Origin: JANMEX01 sp031423755
GTDB lineage: Bacteria; Pseudomonadota; Alphaproteobacteria; Rhizobiales; Rhizobiaceae
Direction: 5' to 3'
Assembly: GCA_031423755.1 (NCBI GenBank)
Contig: JANPGC010000230.1
Span: 1 to 14,785 of the forward strand
DNA: 14,785 bases
Shown: positions 7,279 through 14,002 of the stretch, piece by piece
Position numbering within the stretch: the first letter of the stretch is position 1
How the letters are laid out: each line of letters begins with the position of its first letter
The notes under the pieces: generated by a model
What the model was told of the DNA's origin: nothing
The model's database searches: none
What the model saw: only the letters and a program-made list of their open reading frames with translations
Position numbers and translations under genes: made by a program

Positions 7279-7307
7279 GTATTACGTTTATTCGCGCAAA
7301 TCAACAA
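7279..7307 (-). promoter_or_regulatory. brnTA promoter, probably giving a leaderless transcript
   Basis: On the minus strand, TTGTTG (7307-7302), a 17-bp spacer and TAATAC (7284-7279) fit a sigma-70 promoter. The -10 ends 8 nt before the brnT ATG, so transcription would begin at or next to the A of the start codon. The direct repeat ATTACGT-ATTACGT (7274-7287, plus strand), which includes the palindrome TACGTA, overlaps the -10 and is a candidate BrnA operator. Confidence 0.5.
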
Positions 7308-7318
7308 CTGCAGCCAAT

Positions 7319-7348
7319 AAAAAACCGCCCGGATTTCTCCGGGCGGTT
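7319..7348 (-). terminator. Rho-independent terminator of livJ
   Basis: Read on the minus strand, AACCGCCCGGA, loop GAAA, TCCGGGCGGTT form a perfect 11-bp GC-rich stem, and the last T residues run on to a T6 tract. It stands 27 nt after the livJ stop and works in one direction only, since the plus strand lacks a T-run. It separates the liv genes from brnTA. Confidence 0.93.
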
Positions 7349-7351
7349 CTC

Positions 7352-7369
7352 ATTCAGCCGAAGCTGAAT
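7352..7369 (-). other. C(UUCG)G tetraloop hairpin after the livJ stop
   Basis: In the minus-strand transcript ATTCAGC, loop TTCG, GCTGAAT makes a perfect 7-bp stem closed by C-G around UUCG, an exceptionally stable tetraloop. It lies between the livJ stop and the terminator and could protect the abundant binding-protein message from 3' exonucleases. Confidence 0.6.
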
Positions 7370-7375
7370 TGGTGA

Positions 7376-8500
7376 TTACATGGCGTTTTCAATGTAGGTG
7401 AACGTGCCGTCGTCCTGCTTCTTCCACGTGTACATCACGTAGTCCGGACGGGTGATGTCGCCCTTTTCATTGTAGCCGATTTCGCCGATTGCGGTTGCCC
7501 ACGGGCCATTGGCCTTGATGGCAGCGGCAACGGCCTGCGCGTCATCCGACTTGCCGACCTTGTTGGCGGCAGCGGCGACGATCTGCAGAGCGGCGTAGGA
7601 GTAGAGCGTGTAAGCTTCCGGCTCGAAACCAGCGTCGCGGAACTTTTTGACGAGGTCAGCAGCGGCCGGGTTCTTGCGTGGGTCGGGAGCAAACGTCATC
7701 AATGTGCCTTCAACGGCCGGGCCTGCAATCGAGGCCAGTTCGTTGGAGACAATGCCGTCGCCGGACATGAAGGTAGCCTTGAGGCCGGCATCAGCAGCCT
7801 GGCGTTCGATCAGACCGAATTCCTGATGCAAACCGCCGTAATAAACGAAGGTAACGCCTGCGTCCTTCATCTTGGTGATGAGAGCGGAGAAGTCCTTGTC
7901 GCCGATGTTGATGCCTTCATAGACAACTTCGGTCACGCCAGCTGCGTTTGCAGCCTTCTTGGTTTCGTCGGCAAGGCCCTGACCATACGGGGTCTTGTCA
8001 TGGATGACGGCAACCTTGGCGTCCTTGAAGTTGGCGGCAATGTAAGCGCCGGCAACTGCGCCCTGCTGATCGTCGCGTCCGCAAGTGCGGAACGTGTTCC
8101 ACAGGCCGCGCTCGGTCAACGTCGGGTTGGTGGCCGACGGGGTGATGACGAGGATGCCATTTTCGGCGTAAACGTCAGACGCGGGAATCGTGACGCCAGA
8201 GTTGAAGTGGCCGACAACATATTTGACGCCATCAGCAACGAACTTGTTGGCGACGGAAATGCCCTGCTTCGGATCGGAAACGTCGTCACCGATGGTCAGC
8301 TTGATCATCTCGCCGTTGATGCCGCCAGCGGCATTGATGTCGGCAGCAGCCTGCTCGGCACCCTTCTGCAACTGCGCACCGAAGGCAGCGTTCGGGCCGG
8401 TGATCGGACCTGCAACACCGATCAGGATTTCAGCATAAGCCGAACCGCTGAAAGCCATCATGGCAGCAAGGGCGACGCCCGAGAACAAAGATTTCTTCAT
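7376..8500 (-). CDS. livJ: Periplasmic amino acid-binding protein of the liv/bra ABC transporter
   Basis: A 374-residue precursor of the periplasmic receptor (LivJ/LivK/BraC type) that binds branched-chain and perhaps other amino acids and delivers them to LivHM. The signal peptide is clear: MKKSLFSGVALAAMMAFSG then SAYA, with likely cleavage after Ala23 before EILIGVAGP. The mature part shows the family's type I binding-protein pattern: GPITGPNAAFGAQLQKGAE (31-49), the ITPSATNPTLTERG ligand segment (119-132), TCGRDDQQG (139-147), and KTPYGQGLADE (169-179). The start at 8500 follows GGGAG; a longer reading from 8614 would put 38 residues before the signal peptide and is rejected. It is last in the cluster and separated by 159 bp from the DUF6867-like gene, with a structured leader, so it probably has its own regulation. 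The binding specificity cannot be read from sequence. Confidence 0.95.
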   Translation of the reverse strand: MKKSLFSGVALAAMMAFSGSAYAEILIGVAGPITGPNAAFGAQLQKGAEQAAADINAAGGINGEMIKLTIGDDVSDPKQGISVANKFVADGVKYVVGHFNSGVTIPASDVYAENGILVITPSATNPTLTERGLWNTFRTCGRDDQQGAVAGAYIAANFKDAKVAVIHDKTPYGQGLADETKKAANAAGVTEVVYEGINIGDKDFSALITKMKDAGVTFVYYGGLHQEFGLIERQAADAGLKATFMSGDGIVSNELASIAGPAVEGTLMTFAPDPRKNPAAADLVKKFRDAGFEPEAYTLYSYAALQIVAAAANKVGKSDDAQAVAAAIKANGPWATAIGEIGYNEKGDITRPDYVMYTWKKQDDGTFTYIENAM

Positions 8501-8541
8501 ATTGTAACTCCCATTGGGTTTTTGAGGGTCTTTTTGTTTCA

Positions 8542-8573
8542 GCCCCCGGCAGTGACTACCCACCGCTTGGGGC
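8542..8573 (-). promoter_or_regulatory. Stable hairpin in the livJ leader
   Basis: In the minus-strand RNA, GCCCC-AA-GCGGUG, a 6-nt loop, CACUGC and GGGGC fold into an 11-bp interrupted stem about 40 nt before the livJ start. The inner helix includes one G-U pair. It could be a leader structure that tunes livJ expression. No riboswitch class is recognised. Confidence 0.4.
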
Positions 8574-8578
8574 CAAAC

Positions 8579-8598
8579 TTTGCCGATTTCTCGGCAAA
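8579..8598. promoter_or_regulatory. Perfect palindrome upstream of livJ
   Basis: TTTGCCGA-tttc-TCGGCAAA is an 8-bp perfect inverted repeat 79-98 bp upstream of the livJ ATG. No T-run follows on either strand, so it is not a terminator. It is either an operator for an unidentified regulator or a second leader hairpin. I found no convincing -35/-10 pair to place it relative to the transcription start. Confidence 0.45.
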
Positions 8599-8659
8599 TG
8601 TCACGCTGATTCACGTTTTGTTAAGCTCTGACAAAGCGCAATCAGCAAACAGGATTAAT

Positions 8660-9004
8660 TCAGCCGCGGTCCTTCCACGAGATCGGCGAGGCCTTTTCAT
8701 AGAGCCAGTGATATTGACGGGTCATCATGTTGGTTCGCGTGAAACGGTAGCCGATGTAGGCCACGATCAGCAGCACCAATGTGTCAACTATATAGCGGTC
8801 CAGGCTGATGAACTGTGCCTGGTACAATGCGAAATGCAGGAAGCGCGCACCGCAGCCCAGAAGCAGCGTGTAAATCACCATGGTCGTCAGGCTTTTCCAA
8901 TCGCTGGCGGTGGATTTGCCGATTTGCCAGGCCGCAAGCATGCACAAGAGCATGAACACATACTCGCCAGCCGCCGCAACCCCGGAGATCATGTCCAATA
9001 TCAT
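8660..9004 (-). CDS. Small membrane protein of the liv cluster (DUF6867-like)
   Basis: A 114-residue protein with three likely membrane helices at about 12-29, 40-60 and 70-88, and a basic, aromatic cytoplasmic-type tail, YRFTRTNMMTRQYHWLYE then KASPISW. It resembles the uncharacterised DUF6867 proteins found beside liv/bra genes in Hyphomicrobiales; that assignment is from memory of the pattern GARFLHFALY and the RQYHWLYE tail. The start has AGGA 8 nt upstream. It begins 26 nt after the livF stop on the same strand, so it is probably in the liv operon, and livJ follows after 159 bp. It has no signal peptide or transport motif. A role as an accessory or assembly partner of LivHM is a guess based only on location. 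Confidence 0.8.
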   Translation of the reverse strand: MILDMISGVAAAGEYVFMLLCMLAAWQIGKSTASDWKSLTTMVIYTLLLGCGARFLHFALYQAQFISLDRYIVDTLVLLIVAYIGYRFTRTNMMTRQYHWLYEKASPISWKDRG

Positions 9005-9030
9005 CTTGTGTTCCTATCGCAGCAACAAGT

Positions 9031-9783
9031 TCAGTGACCGCCTTCAAGATAGGCGGCGCGCACTTCCGGATTGGCAAGGAGCTCCTTGCCGGTCCCGCTC
9101 ATGGTGATCGAACCATTGACCATCACATACCCGCGCGAGGCAAGCTTCAGCGCACCAAACGCATTCTGTTCAACCAGAAACACGGTCAGGCCTTTTGTGC
9201 GGTTCAACTCGCGGATCGCATCGAAAATCTGCTTGATGATCAACGGCGCAAGGCCGAGCGACGGCTCATCCAGCAGCAGCAAACGCGGACGCGCCATCAG
9301 CGCGCGGGCGATGGACAGCATTTGCTGCTCGCCGCCCGAAAGCGTGCCGCCGCGCTGGCCGATGCGCTCTTTCAAACGCGGAAACAGGGTGAATACCTCT
9401 TCCACATCCTGATCATAGTATTTCAGATTATCGAGGCTCGCGCCCATCTGCAGATTTTCCTGCACCGTCATGCGCGCAAATATGCGGCGGCCTTCCGGCG
9501 ACTGGGCAATGCGCAATCGGGCGATTTCATGCGTCGGCATCTTGGATATGTCCATGCCGCCAAATGTGATCGAGCCACTGCGCGCCTGCGGACTGCCGCA
9601 GATGGTCATCATCAGCGTTGATTTGCCCGCACCGTTGGCACCGATCAGCGTGACGATTTCGCCGTCATTCACGTCAATATCAACGTTCCTGAGCGCCTGG
9701 ATATTGCCGTAAAAAGTCTCAACGCCGCGAACTTTCAAGAGTGGTTCCTGCAAGTGCGGTTCTTGTGTCGCAACTGCCGACAT
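9031..9783 (-). CDS. livF: Amino acid ABC transporter ATPase LivF
   Basis: A 250-residue cytoplasmic ATP-binding subunit of the branched-chain amino acid transporter; it pairs with LivG on the LivHM channel. Walker A is GANGAGKS at 48-55, the signature is LSGGEQQ at 148-154, and Walker B is LLLLDEP at 168-174 with Glu173. As is normal in LivF, the switch position carries VEQNA (204-208) rather than a His. The QSPEGRRIFARMTVQENL block (94-111) is also typical of LivF. The ATG overlaps the livG stop by one base (TAATG), and its Shine-Dalgarno GGAGG lies inside the end of livG, so translation is coupled. The DUF6867-like gene follows 26 nt later. Length is usual for the family, with a slightly longer N-terminus. 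Confidence 0.96.
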   Translation of the reverse strand: MSAVATQEPHLQEPLLKVRGVETFYGNIQALRNVDIDVNDGEIVTLIGANGAGKSTLMMTICGSPQARSGSITFGGMDISKMPTHEIARLRIAQSPEGRRIFARMTVQENLQMGASLDNLKYYDQDVEEVFTLFPRLKERIGQRGGTLSGGEQQMLSIARALMARPRLLLLDEPSLGLAPLIIKQIFDAIRELNRTKGLTVFLVEQNAFGALKLASRGYVMVNGSITMSGTGKELLANPEVRAAYLEGGH

Positions 9784-11462
9784 TATTTTTCACCTCCGCG
9801 CAACGGCTTCCCGCCCTTGGCGAGGTTTTTCGCCTGGCCTACCCAGTCCTCGCGGGCGATGCGCCCGTCAAACTCAAGGTATTTCTCGACACTGACAATG
9901 TCAGCCTTCTTCCAGCCCGCGATCTGCGCAAACTTCGTCACGCCATGCGCCCGCAATTTGGCGTCATTGACCGGGCCGATGCCCTTGATGAGTTTCAGAT
10001 CATCCGGCTTGGCTGCCACAGCTTTGGCAGGCATGGGTTTGGTTTTGGATGCGACCTTCCCGGCAGCCGCTTTTGCCGCCGCCGGTTTTGCAACCGGCCT
10101 TGCCGCAACAGCCTCGGCCGCTGCTGGCTTGGCAGCAGTAGCTTTTGAAGGCGCAGCCTTGGGTGAAACAGTTTTGACATCAGCCTTGGCAGGTTCTGTT
10201 TTGACGGAAGCCTTGGAAGGCGTCCTCGCAGCGGATGCCTTCGCCTGAACCTTGTTAACGGGCTTTGTTTCTTCCGCCTTCGCCGCCGGTTGCTTTGCCG
10301 TCGAAACCTTTGCCTTGGCGGGCGCAGGGGCAGACATGATCGCAGCCGGTTTGGCGGAAGCCGCTGCGGGTTTCGCTTTTGCTGCGGCGGGTTTGCTTTC
10401 TTTTGCAGCAGGCGCCGCTGCCTTGGCGCCGGCCGGCGCTTTTGCAGAAACCCTGTTGGCGCGCGATGCGCCCGGCGAAACCTTCACCATTTCACCGCCG
10501 GAAGAATGACCGATGGTCTGATCAATCGGGCCGGCCATCATCGAGGAAGAATTGTGCGGTGCATGTGACGCGTCAGGCTCGGCGTCAAAGCCGTGCAGGG
10601 TCTGCTCGATTGCGCTGACTTCGCTCAACACTTCGCCAACCTCGTCATCATCCACGCCGAGATAGGCTGCGATGACCTTCGGATCAGACTTCACATGCTC
10701 CGGATTGCCGTCGGAAATCTTGGTGCCATATTCAAGCACCACGACGTGGTCGGAGATTTCCATGACCACCGACATGTCATGCTCGATGAGCAGGATCGAC
10801 GTTCCGGTCTCTTTAGGAATGGCAGTCAGGAGATTGTTCAGCTCCGCAGACTCGCGCGGATTGAGGCCGGCGGCCGGCTCGTCGAGGCACAGCAGTTCCG
10901 GCTCCGTGCACATCGCGCGGGCAATTTCCATCCGCCGCTGCGCGCCGTACGGCAAGTCGCCAGCGGGACGGTCGGCGCGGTCGGTCAGACCAATGCGGTC
11001 AAGCCAATAACGCGCCTTGTCGACCGACGCCTTCGAAGCCTGATTGTAAGATGGGAGGCCAAAAAGTCCCTTGATGGAATAGCCGGACGCCTTCATCAGC
11101 GCATTGTGCTGGGCAACCAGAAGGTTTTCCAAAAGCGTCAGTCCCGAGAACAACCGGATGTTCTGGAACGTGCGCGCGACCTTGGCCTGGCGGTTGACAA
11201 TAAAATCCGGCATGCGCTCAAGGAGATAGGTTTCCCCGTTCTTGCGCTTGAGCGTCATCATGCCTTCAGTCGGCTTGTAGAAGCCGGTGATGCAGTTGAA
11301 CACTGTCGTCTTGCCGGCACCATTGGGGCCGATGAGCGCGGTGATTTCGCCGCGCCGAACTTCAAACGACAGGTCATTGACGGCAACAAGCCCGCCAAAC
11401 TTCATCGACAGATGATCGACCTTCAGGATCGGATCAGACATTTGCGTGGAACCCGGGGCCAT
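9783..11462 (-). CDS. livG: LivG ABC ATPase fused to an Ala/Lys/Pro linker and C-terminal HhH domain
   Basis: A 559-residue protein, about twice the usual LivG length. Residues 10-270 are a standard LivG ATPase: Walker A GPNGAGKT (45-52), signature LPYGAQRRME (170-179), Walker B LCLDEPAAGL (191-200) with Glu195, and switch His228 in IEHDM. AAYLGVDDDEVGEV (265-278) matches the usual LivG end. The frame then continues: a polar segment (280-330), about 155 residues of Ala/Lys/Pro-rich low complexity (331-485), and a folded-looking domain at 486-548 with DDLKLIKGIGPVNDAKL, FAQIAGWKK and IAREDWVGQAK. This is a helix-hairpin-helix domain like those ending some alphaproteobacterial NuoE and L21 proteins. 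The ATG overlaps the livM stop (TGATG); Met8 is an alternative start. No stop or frame change interrupts the fusion. The function of the tail is unknown. Confidence 0.93.
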   Translation of the reverse strand: MAPGSTQMSDPILKVDHLSMKFGGLVAVNDLSFEVRRGEITALIGPNGAGKTTVFNCITGFYKPTEGMMTLKRKNGETYLLERMPDFIVNRQAKVARTFQNIRLFSGLTLLENLLVAQHNALMKASGYSIKGLFGLPSYNQASKASVDKARYWLDRIGLTDRADRPAGDLPYGAQRRMEIARAMCTEPELLCLDEPAAGLNPRESAELNNLLTAIPKETGTSILLIEHDMSVVMEISDHVVVLEYGTKISDGNPEHVKSDPKVIAAYLGVDDDEVGEVLSEVSAIEQTLHGFDAEPDASHAPHNSSSMMAGPIDQTIGHSSGGEMVKVSPGASRANRVSAKAPAGAKAAAPAAKESKPAAAKAKPAAASAKPAAIMSAPAPAKAKVSTAKQPAAKAEETKPVNKVQAKASAARTPSKASVKTEPAKADVKTVSPKAAPSKATAAKPAAAEAVAARPVAKPAAAKAAAGKVASKTKPMPAKAVAAKPDDLKLIKGIGPVNDAKLRAHGVTKFAQIAGWKKADIVSVEKYLEFDGRIAREDWVGQAKNLAKGGKPLRGGEK

Positions 11463-12847
11463 CAGCCGTGCCCTTCCTTGGAAAATTCACCGGAGATTGC
11501 CCTGTGATCGGCATGCAGGAACGCTGTCGGTTCCCGTGTGCCGACAAAGCCGCGCGGCTTGTAGAGCATGACCACCACCATCGCGAGGCCGAAAATCAGC
11601 ATGCGGTAAAGCTCGGGAGTGAAATTCTCCCCAAATATCCTCTTGAGGAACCCGATCTCACGGAGCAATTCTGTGCCGCCGACCATGACAATTGCCGCGA
11701 TGGCAATGCCGGTCAACGATCCCATGCCGCCGAGAACAACAATGGCAAGGATGATAGCCGATTCAAGGAACACAAAGCTTTCCGGCGACACAAACCCCTG
11801 ACGCACAGCAAAGAAGGCACCGGCAAGACCGCCGAAACCCGCGCCAATGGCAAAGGCCGTCAGCTTTGTGGTCGTTGTGTTGATGCCAAGTGACCGGCAG
11901 GCGATTTCATCCTCGCGCAGCGCCTCCCATGCGCGCCCGATCGGCAGGCGGCGTAGGCGGATTGTCACAAACGCAGTCAGCATGGCAAGCGCCAGGATAA
12001 GATAGTAGAGGAAAATCTTGTAATAGGCCGACGAGGGCGCAAGGCCGAACATGGCGGCAAAGCCCGTTGGCGTGGCGTTAAACTGGATACCGAACAGGGT
12101 CGCCTTGGCGATGCCCGAAATGCCGAAGGTTCCCTTCGTGACAGCTGTCCAGTTGATCAGCACCAGACGGATGATCTCGCCGAACGCCAAGGTGACGATG
12201 GCCAGATAATCCCCTCGAAGCCTGAGCACCGGAAAGCCGAGGATGACGCCCCAGAACGCGGCAAGAATGCCGGCAAGAGGCAACAGAACCCAGAAGGAAA
12301 GGCCGAAATTGCTTGACAGCAAGGCGTAGGAATAAGCGCCGACCGCGTAGAAAGCGACATAACCCAAATCGAGCAAACCAGCGAGGCCGACAACGATGTT
12401 GAGGCCCCAAGCCAGCATCACGTAGATCAGGATCTGGATGCCGAAATTATCGACCCACTTGAGCGAGCCCTGCACACCGGTCAGCAGCAGAATGACCGGC
12501 GGATACAGCAAAAGCGCAGCAAGCGCGATCTTGTTGAAATTCTTCTTGAACCAGGTCTGCTCGCCAGTGTCGACAACCTTGACTGCGGCCTTTGCAGCCT
12601 TCCGCTCAGCCATGGCCGGCTGAATCCACGCCGACAGCAGGAAACGCCCGCCTGCGGCCAGCAACACCAAAATGGTGAACAGACCCCAGCGCTGGAGAAG
12701 AATAAGCTCGTTGCGGATGTTCTGGTCGGTCTTGAAACCGATCAGCAGCACAAACAGGCCCGCTGCGATCACACCAGTGAAAACAGCGTCCTTGAGCGCA
12801 CGCGACATGCGGCTTTCAGACCCGGCTGAATTTGATGGAACGGTCAT
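11462..12847 (-). CDS. livM: Amino acid ABC transporter permease LivM
   Basis: A 461-residue inner-membrane subunit that forms the transport channel with LivH. The N-terminal third contains two hydrophobic helices and a charged loop (AMAERKAAKAAV), the long form known from rhizobial LivM. The core has GLAGLLDLGYVAFYAVGAY (154-172), RLRGDYLAIVTLAFGE (209-224), and the cytoplasmic coupling segment GRAWEALREDEIACRSLGIN (304-323), which contacts the ATPases, then GGMGSLTG (373-380). About ten membrane helices are likely. I chose the ATG at 12847, 4 nt after the livH stop with AAGGTG before it; a start at 12880 would overlap livH by 29 nt and add 11 residues. The livG ATG overlaps its stop. Identity is certain; the start is probable. 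Confidence 0.95.
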   Translation of the reverse strand: MTVPSNSAGSESRMSRALKDAVFTGVIAAGLFVLLIGFKTDQNIRNELILLQRWGLFTILVLLAAGGRFLLSAWIQPAMAERKAAKAAVKVVDTGEQTWFKKNFNKIALAALLLYPPVILLLTGVQGSLKWVDNFGIQILIYVMLAWGLNIVVGLAGLLDLGYVAFYAVGAYSYALLSSNFGLSFWVLLPLAGILAAFWGVILGFPVLRLRGDYLAIVTLAFGEIIRLVLINWTAVTKGTFGISGIAKATLFGIQFNATPTGFAAMFGLAPSSAYYKIFLYYLILALAMLTAFVTIRLRRLPIGRAWEALREDEIACRSLGINTTTTKLTAFAIGAGFGGLAGAFFAVRQGFVSPESFVFLESAIILAIVVLGGMGSLTGIAIAAIVMVGGTELLREIGFLKRIFGENFTPELYRMLIFGLAMVVVMLYKPRGFVGTREPTAFLHADHRAISGEFSKEGHG

Positions 12848-12851
12848 GAGG

Positions 12852-13760
12852 TTACACCTTTTCCACTTCAGGACGGCCAAGCAGCCCGGACGGCATGAAG
12901 ATCAGCACGATGGCGAGGATCGAGAAGGCGGCGACATCCTTGTAGTCGATCGAGAAGTACGCAGACCAAAGAGCTTCGATCAGACCAATCAACAGTCCGC
13001 CGACCACCGCGCCCGGCAGCGAGCCGATGCCGCCAAGCACGGCCGCGGTAAAGGCCTTGACGCCCGGCACGAAACCGTCGGTGAAGACAATCACGCCATA
13101 GTATGAAAGGTAAAGCGTACCGGCGACCGCGGCGAGCGCAGCGCCCATGATGAAGGTGATCGAGATTGTCTTGTCAACGTCCACGCCAAGCAGCGCAGCC
13201 ATCTTGCGGTCTTGTTCGCAGGAGCGCTGGGCGCGCCCGAGCGGCGTCTTGTTGACGATGTACCAGAAGGCGTAGAGCAAAACGGCGGTGACGATGACGA
13301 TCAAAATCTGCTTGAGCGAGATAATCACATTGCTGCCAAAAAGCTGATAATTGCCCGATACAAGAGCCGGGATCGGCTTGTTGCGCGGACCCTGCACGAC
13401 CTGAATGAAGTTAGACAGCGCAATCGACATGCCGATCGCTGTAATCAGCGGCGCAAGCCGGAACGAGCCGCGCAAGGGCCGGTACGCGACCCGCTCAATC
13501 GACCAGTTCCACAGCGACGTGAGCAGCATCGCGACAATCATCATCAGGATGAGCGCGACAGCCACCGGCACGCCGACAAAGAACGTCGTCAGGATCAGAT
13601 AAGTGATGAGCGCCATGAAAGCGCCGACCATGTAAATGTCACCATGAGCAAAATTGATCATGCCGATGATGCCGTAAACCATCGTGTAGCCGATGGCGAT
13701 GAGGCCATAAATTGACCCCAGAGTGATCCCATTGATCACTTGCTGGACAAAATATTCCAT
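12852..13760 (-). CDS. livH: Amino acid ABC transporter permease LivH
   Basis: A 302-residue inner-membrane channel subunit, partner of LivM. It is almost entirely hydrophobic, with about eight membrane helices. Family marks are NGITLGSIYGLIAIGYTMVY (10-29), GMINFAHGDIYM (33-44), the cytoplasmic coupling loop GRAQRSCEQDRKMAALLGVD (175-194), and AAVLGGIGSLPGAVVGG (239-255). Length is standard. The ATG follows GGGAG at a 4-nt spacing. It is the first gene of the liv operon, preceded by 242 bp without a convincing gene, so the operon promoter should lie there. livM follows after 4 nt. Confidence 0.96.
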   Translation of the reverse strand: MEYFVQQVINGITLGSIYGLIAIGYTMVYGIIGMINFAHGDIYMVGAFMALITYLILTTFFVGVPVAVALILMMIVAMLLTSLWNWSIERVAYRPLRGSFRLAPLITAIGMSIALSNFIQVVQGPRNKPIPALVSGNYQLFGSNVIISLKQILIVIVTAVLLYAFWYIVNKTPLGRAQRSCEQDRKMAALLGVDVDKTISITFIMGAALAAVAGTLYLSYYGVIVFTDGFVPGVKAFTAAVLGGIGSLPGAVVGGLLIGLIEALWSAYFSIDYKDVAAFSILAIVLIFMPSGLLGRPEVEKV

Positions 13761-14002
13761 GCGCTCCCGTTACCCCCGGTTGGCCGGTCTTGTGCCAGCT
13801 TCATAACCCGTTTCGTAACAACTAACCTGACCGGAATGGAAAGCAACAAATTTTTGACACAAACCGGCAATTTGACTCTGCGTCATCAGGTATTCAGTGA
13901 AAATCGCCAATGCAGCGCTGATTGGCAACATAAATCCCCAATCCACTGGTAAATTCACCGCATTTCCAAACTTTCCAAGGTTGAAAATTGCGCTTCAGCC
14001 TC
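13761..14002. promoter_or_regulatory. Control region upstream of livH, with an inverted repeat
   Basis: No credible gene lies in this 242-bp gap; a 62-codon reading frame on the minus strand (13770-13958) lacks a recognisable product. It must contain the livHMGF promoter, but no single -35/-10 pair stands out. GCCAAT (13906-13911) and ATTGGC (13921-13926) form a perfect inverted repeat around a 9-bp centre that includes AGCGCT, a good operator shape. Two direct copies of TTTCCAA lie at 13963-13969 and 13972-13978. No terminator for the upstream epimerase gene is visible. Confidence 0.45.

Noticed and set aside
8501..8614. N-terminal extension of livJ to an upstream ATG
   Set aside because: It would place 38 polar residues before a perfect signal peptide, and it runs through the leader hairpin and the palindrome.
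7826..9037. A 403-codon plus-strand frame across livJ and the DUF6867-like gene
   Set aside because: It crosses two real genes and the livJ leader in antisense; no family is recognisable.
10020..10500. The Ala/Lys/Pro-rich region of livG as a separate histone-like or AlgP-like gene
   Set aside because: It is in frame with the ATPase upstream and the HhH domain downstream, without a stop or a new ribosome site.
9754..10509. Ala-rich plus-strand frames opposite the livG tail
   Set aside because: They mirror the Ala/Lys/Pro-rich linker on the coding strand; livG continuity, the GIGP domain and the livF coupling show the minus strand is coding.
13770..13958. A 62-codon minus-strand frame upstream of livH
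   Set aside because: No ribosome site, no recognisable domain, and it occupies the expected promoter region.
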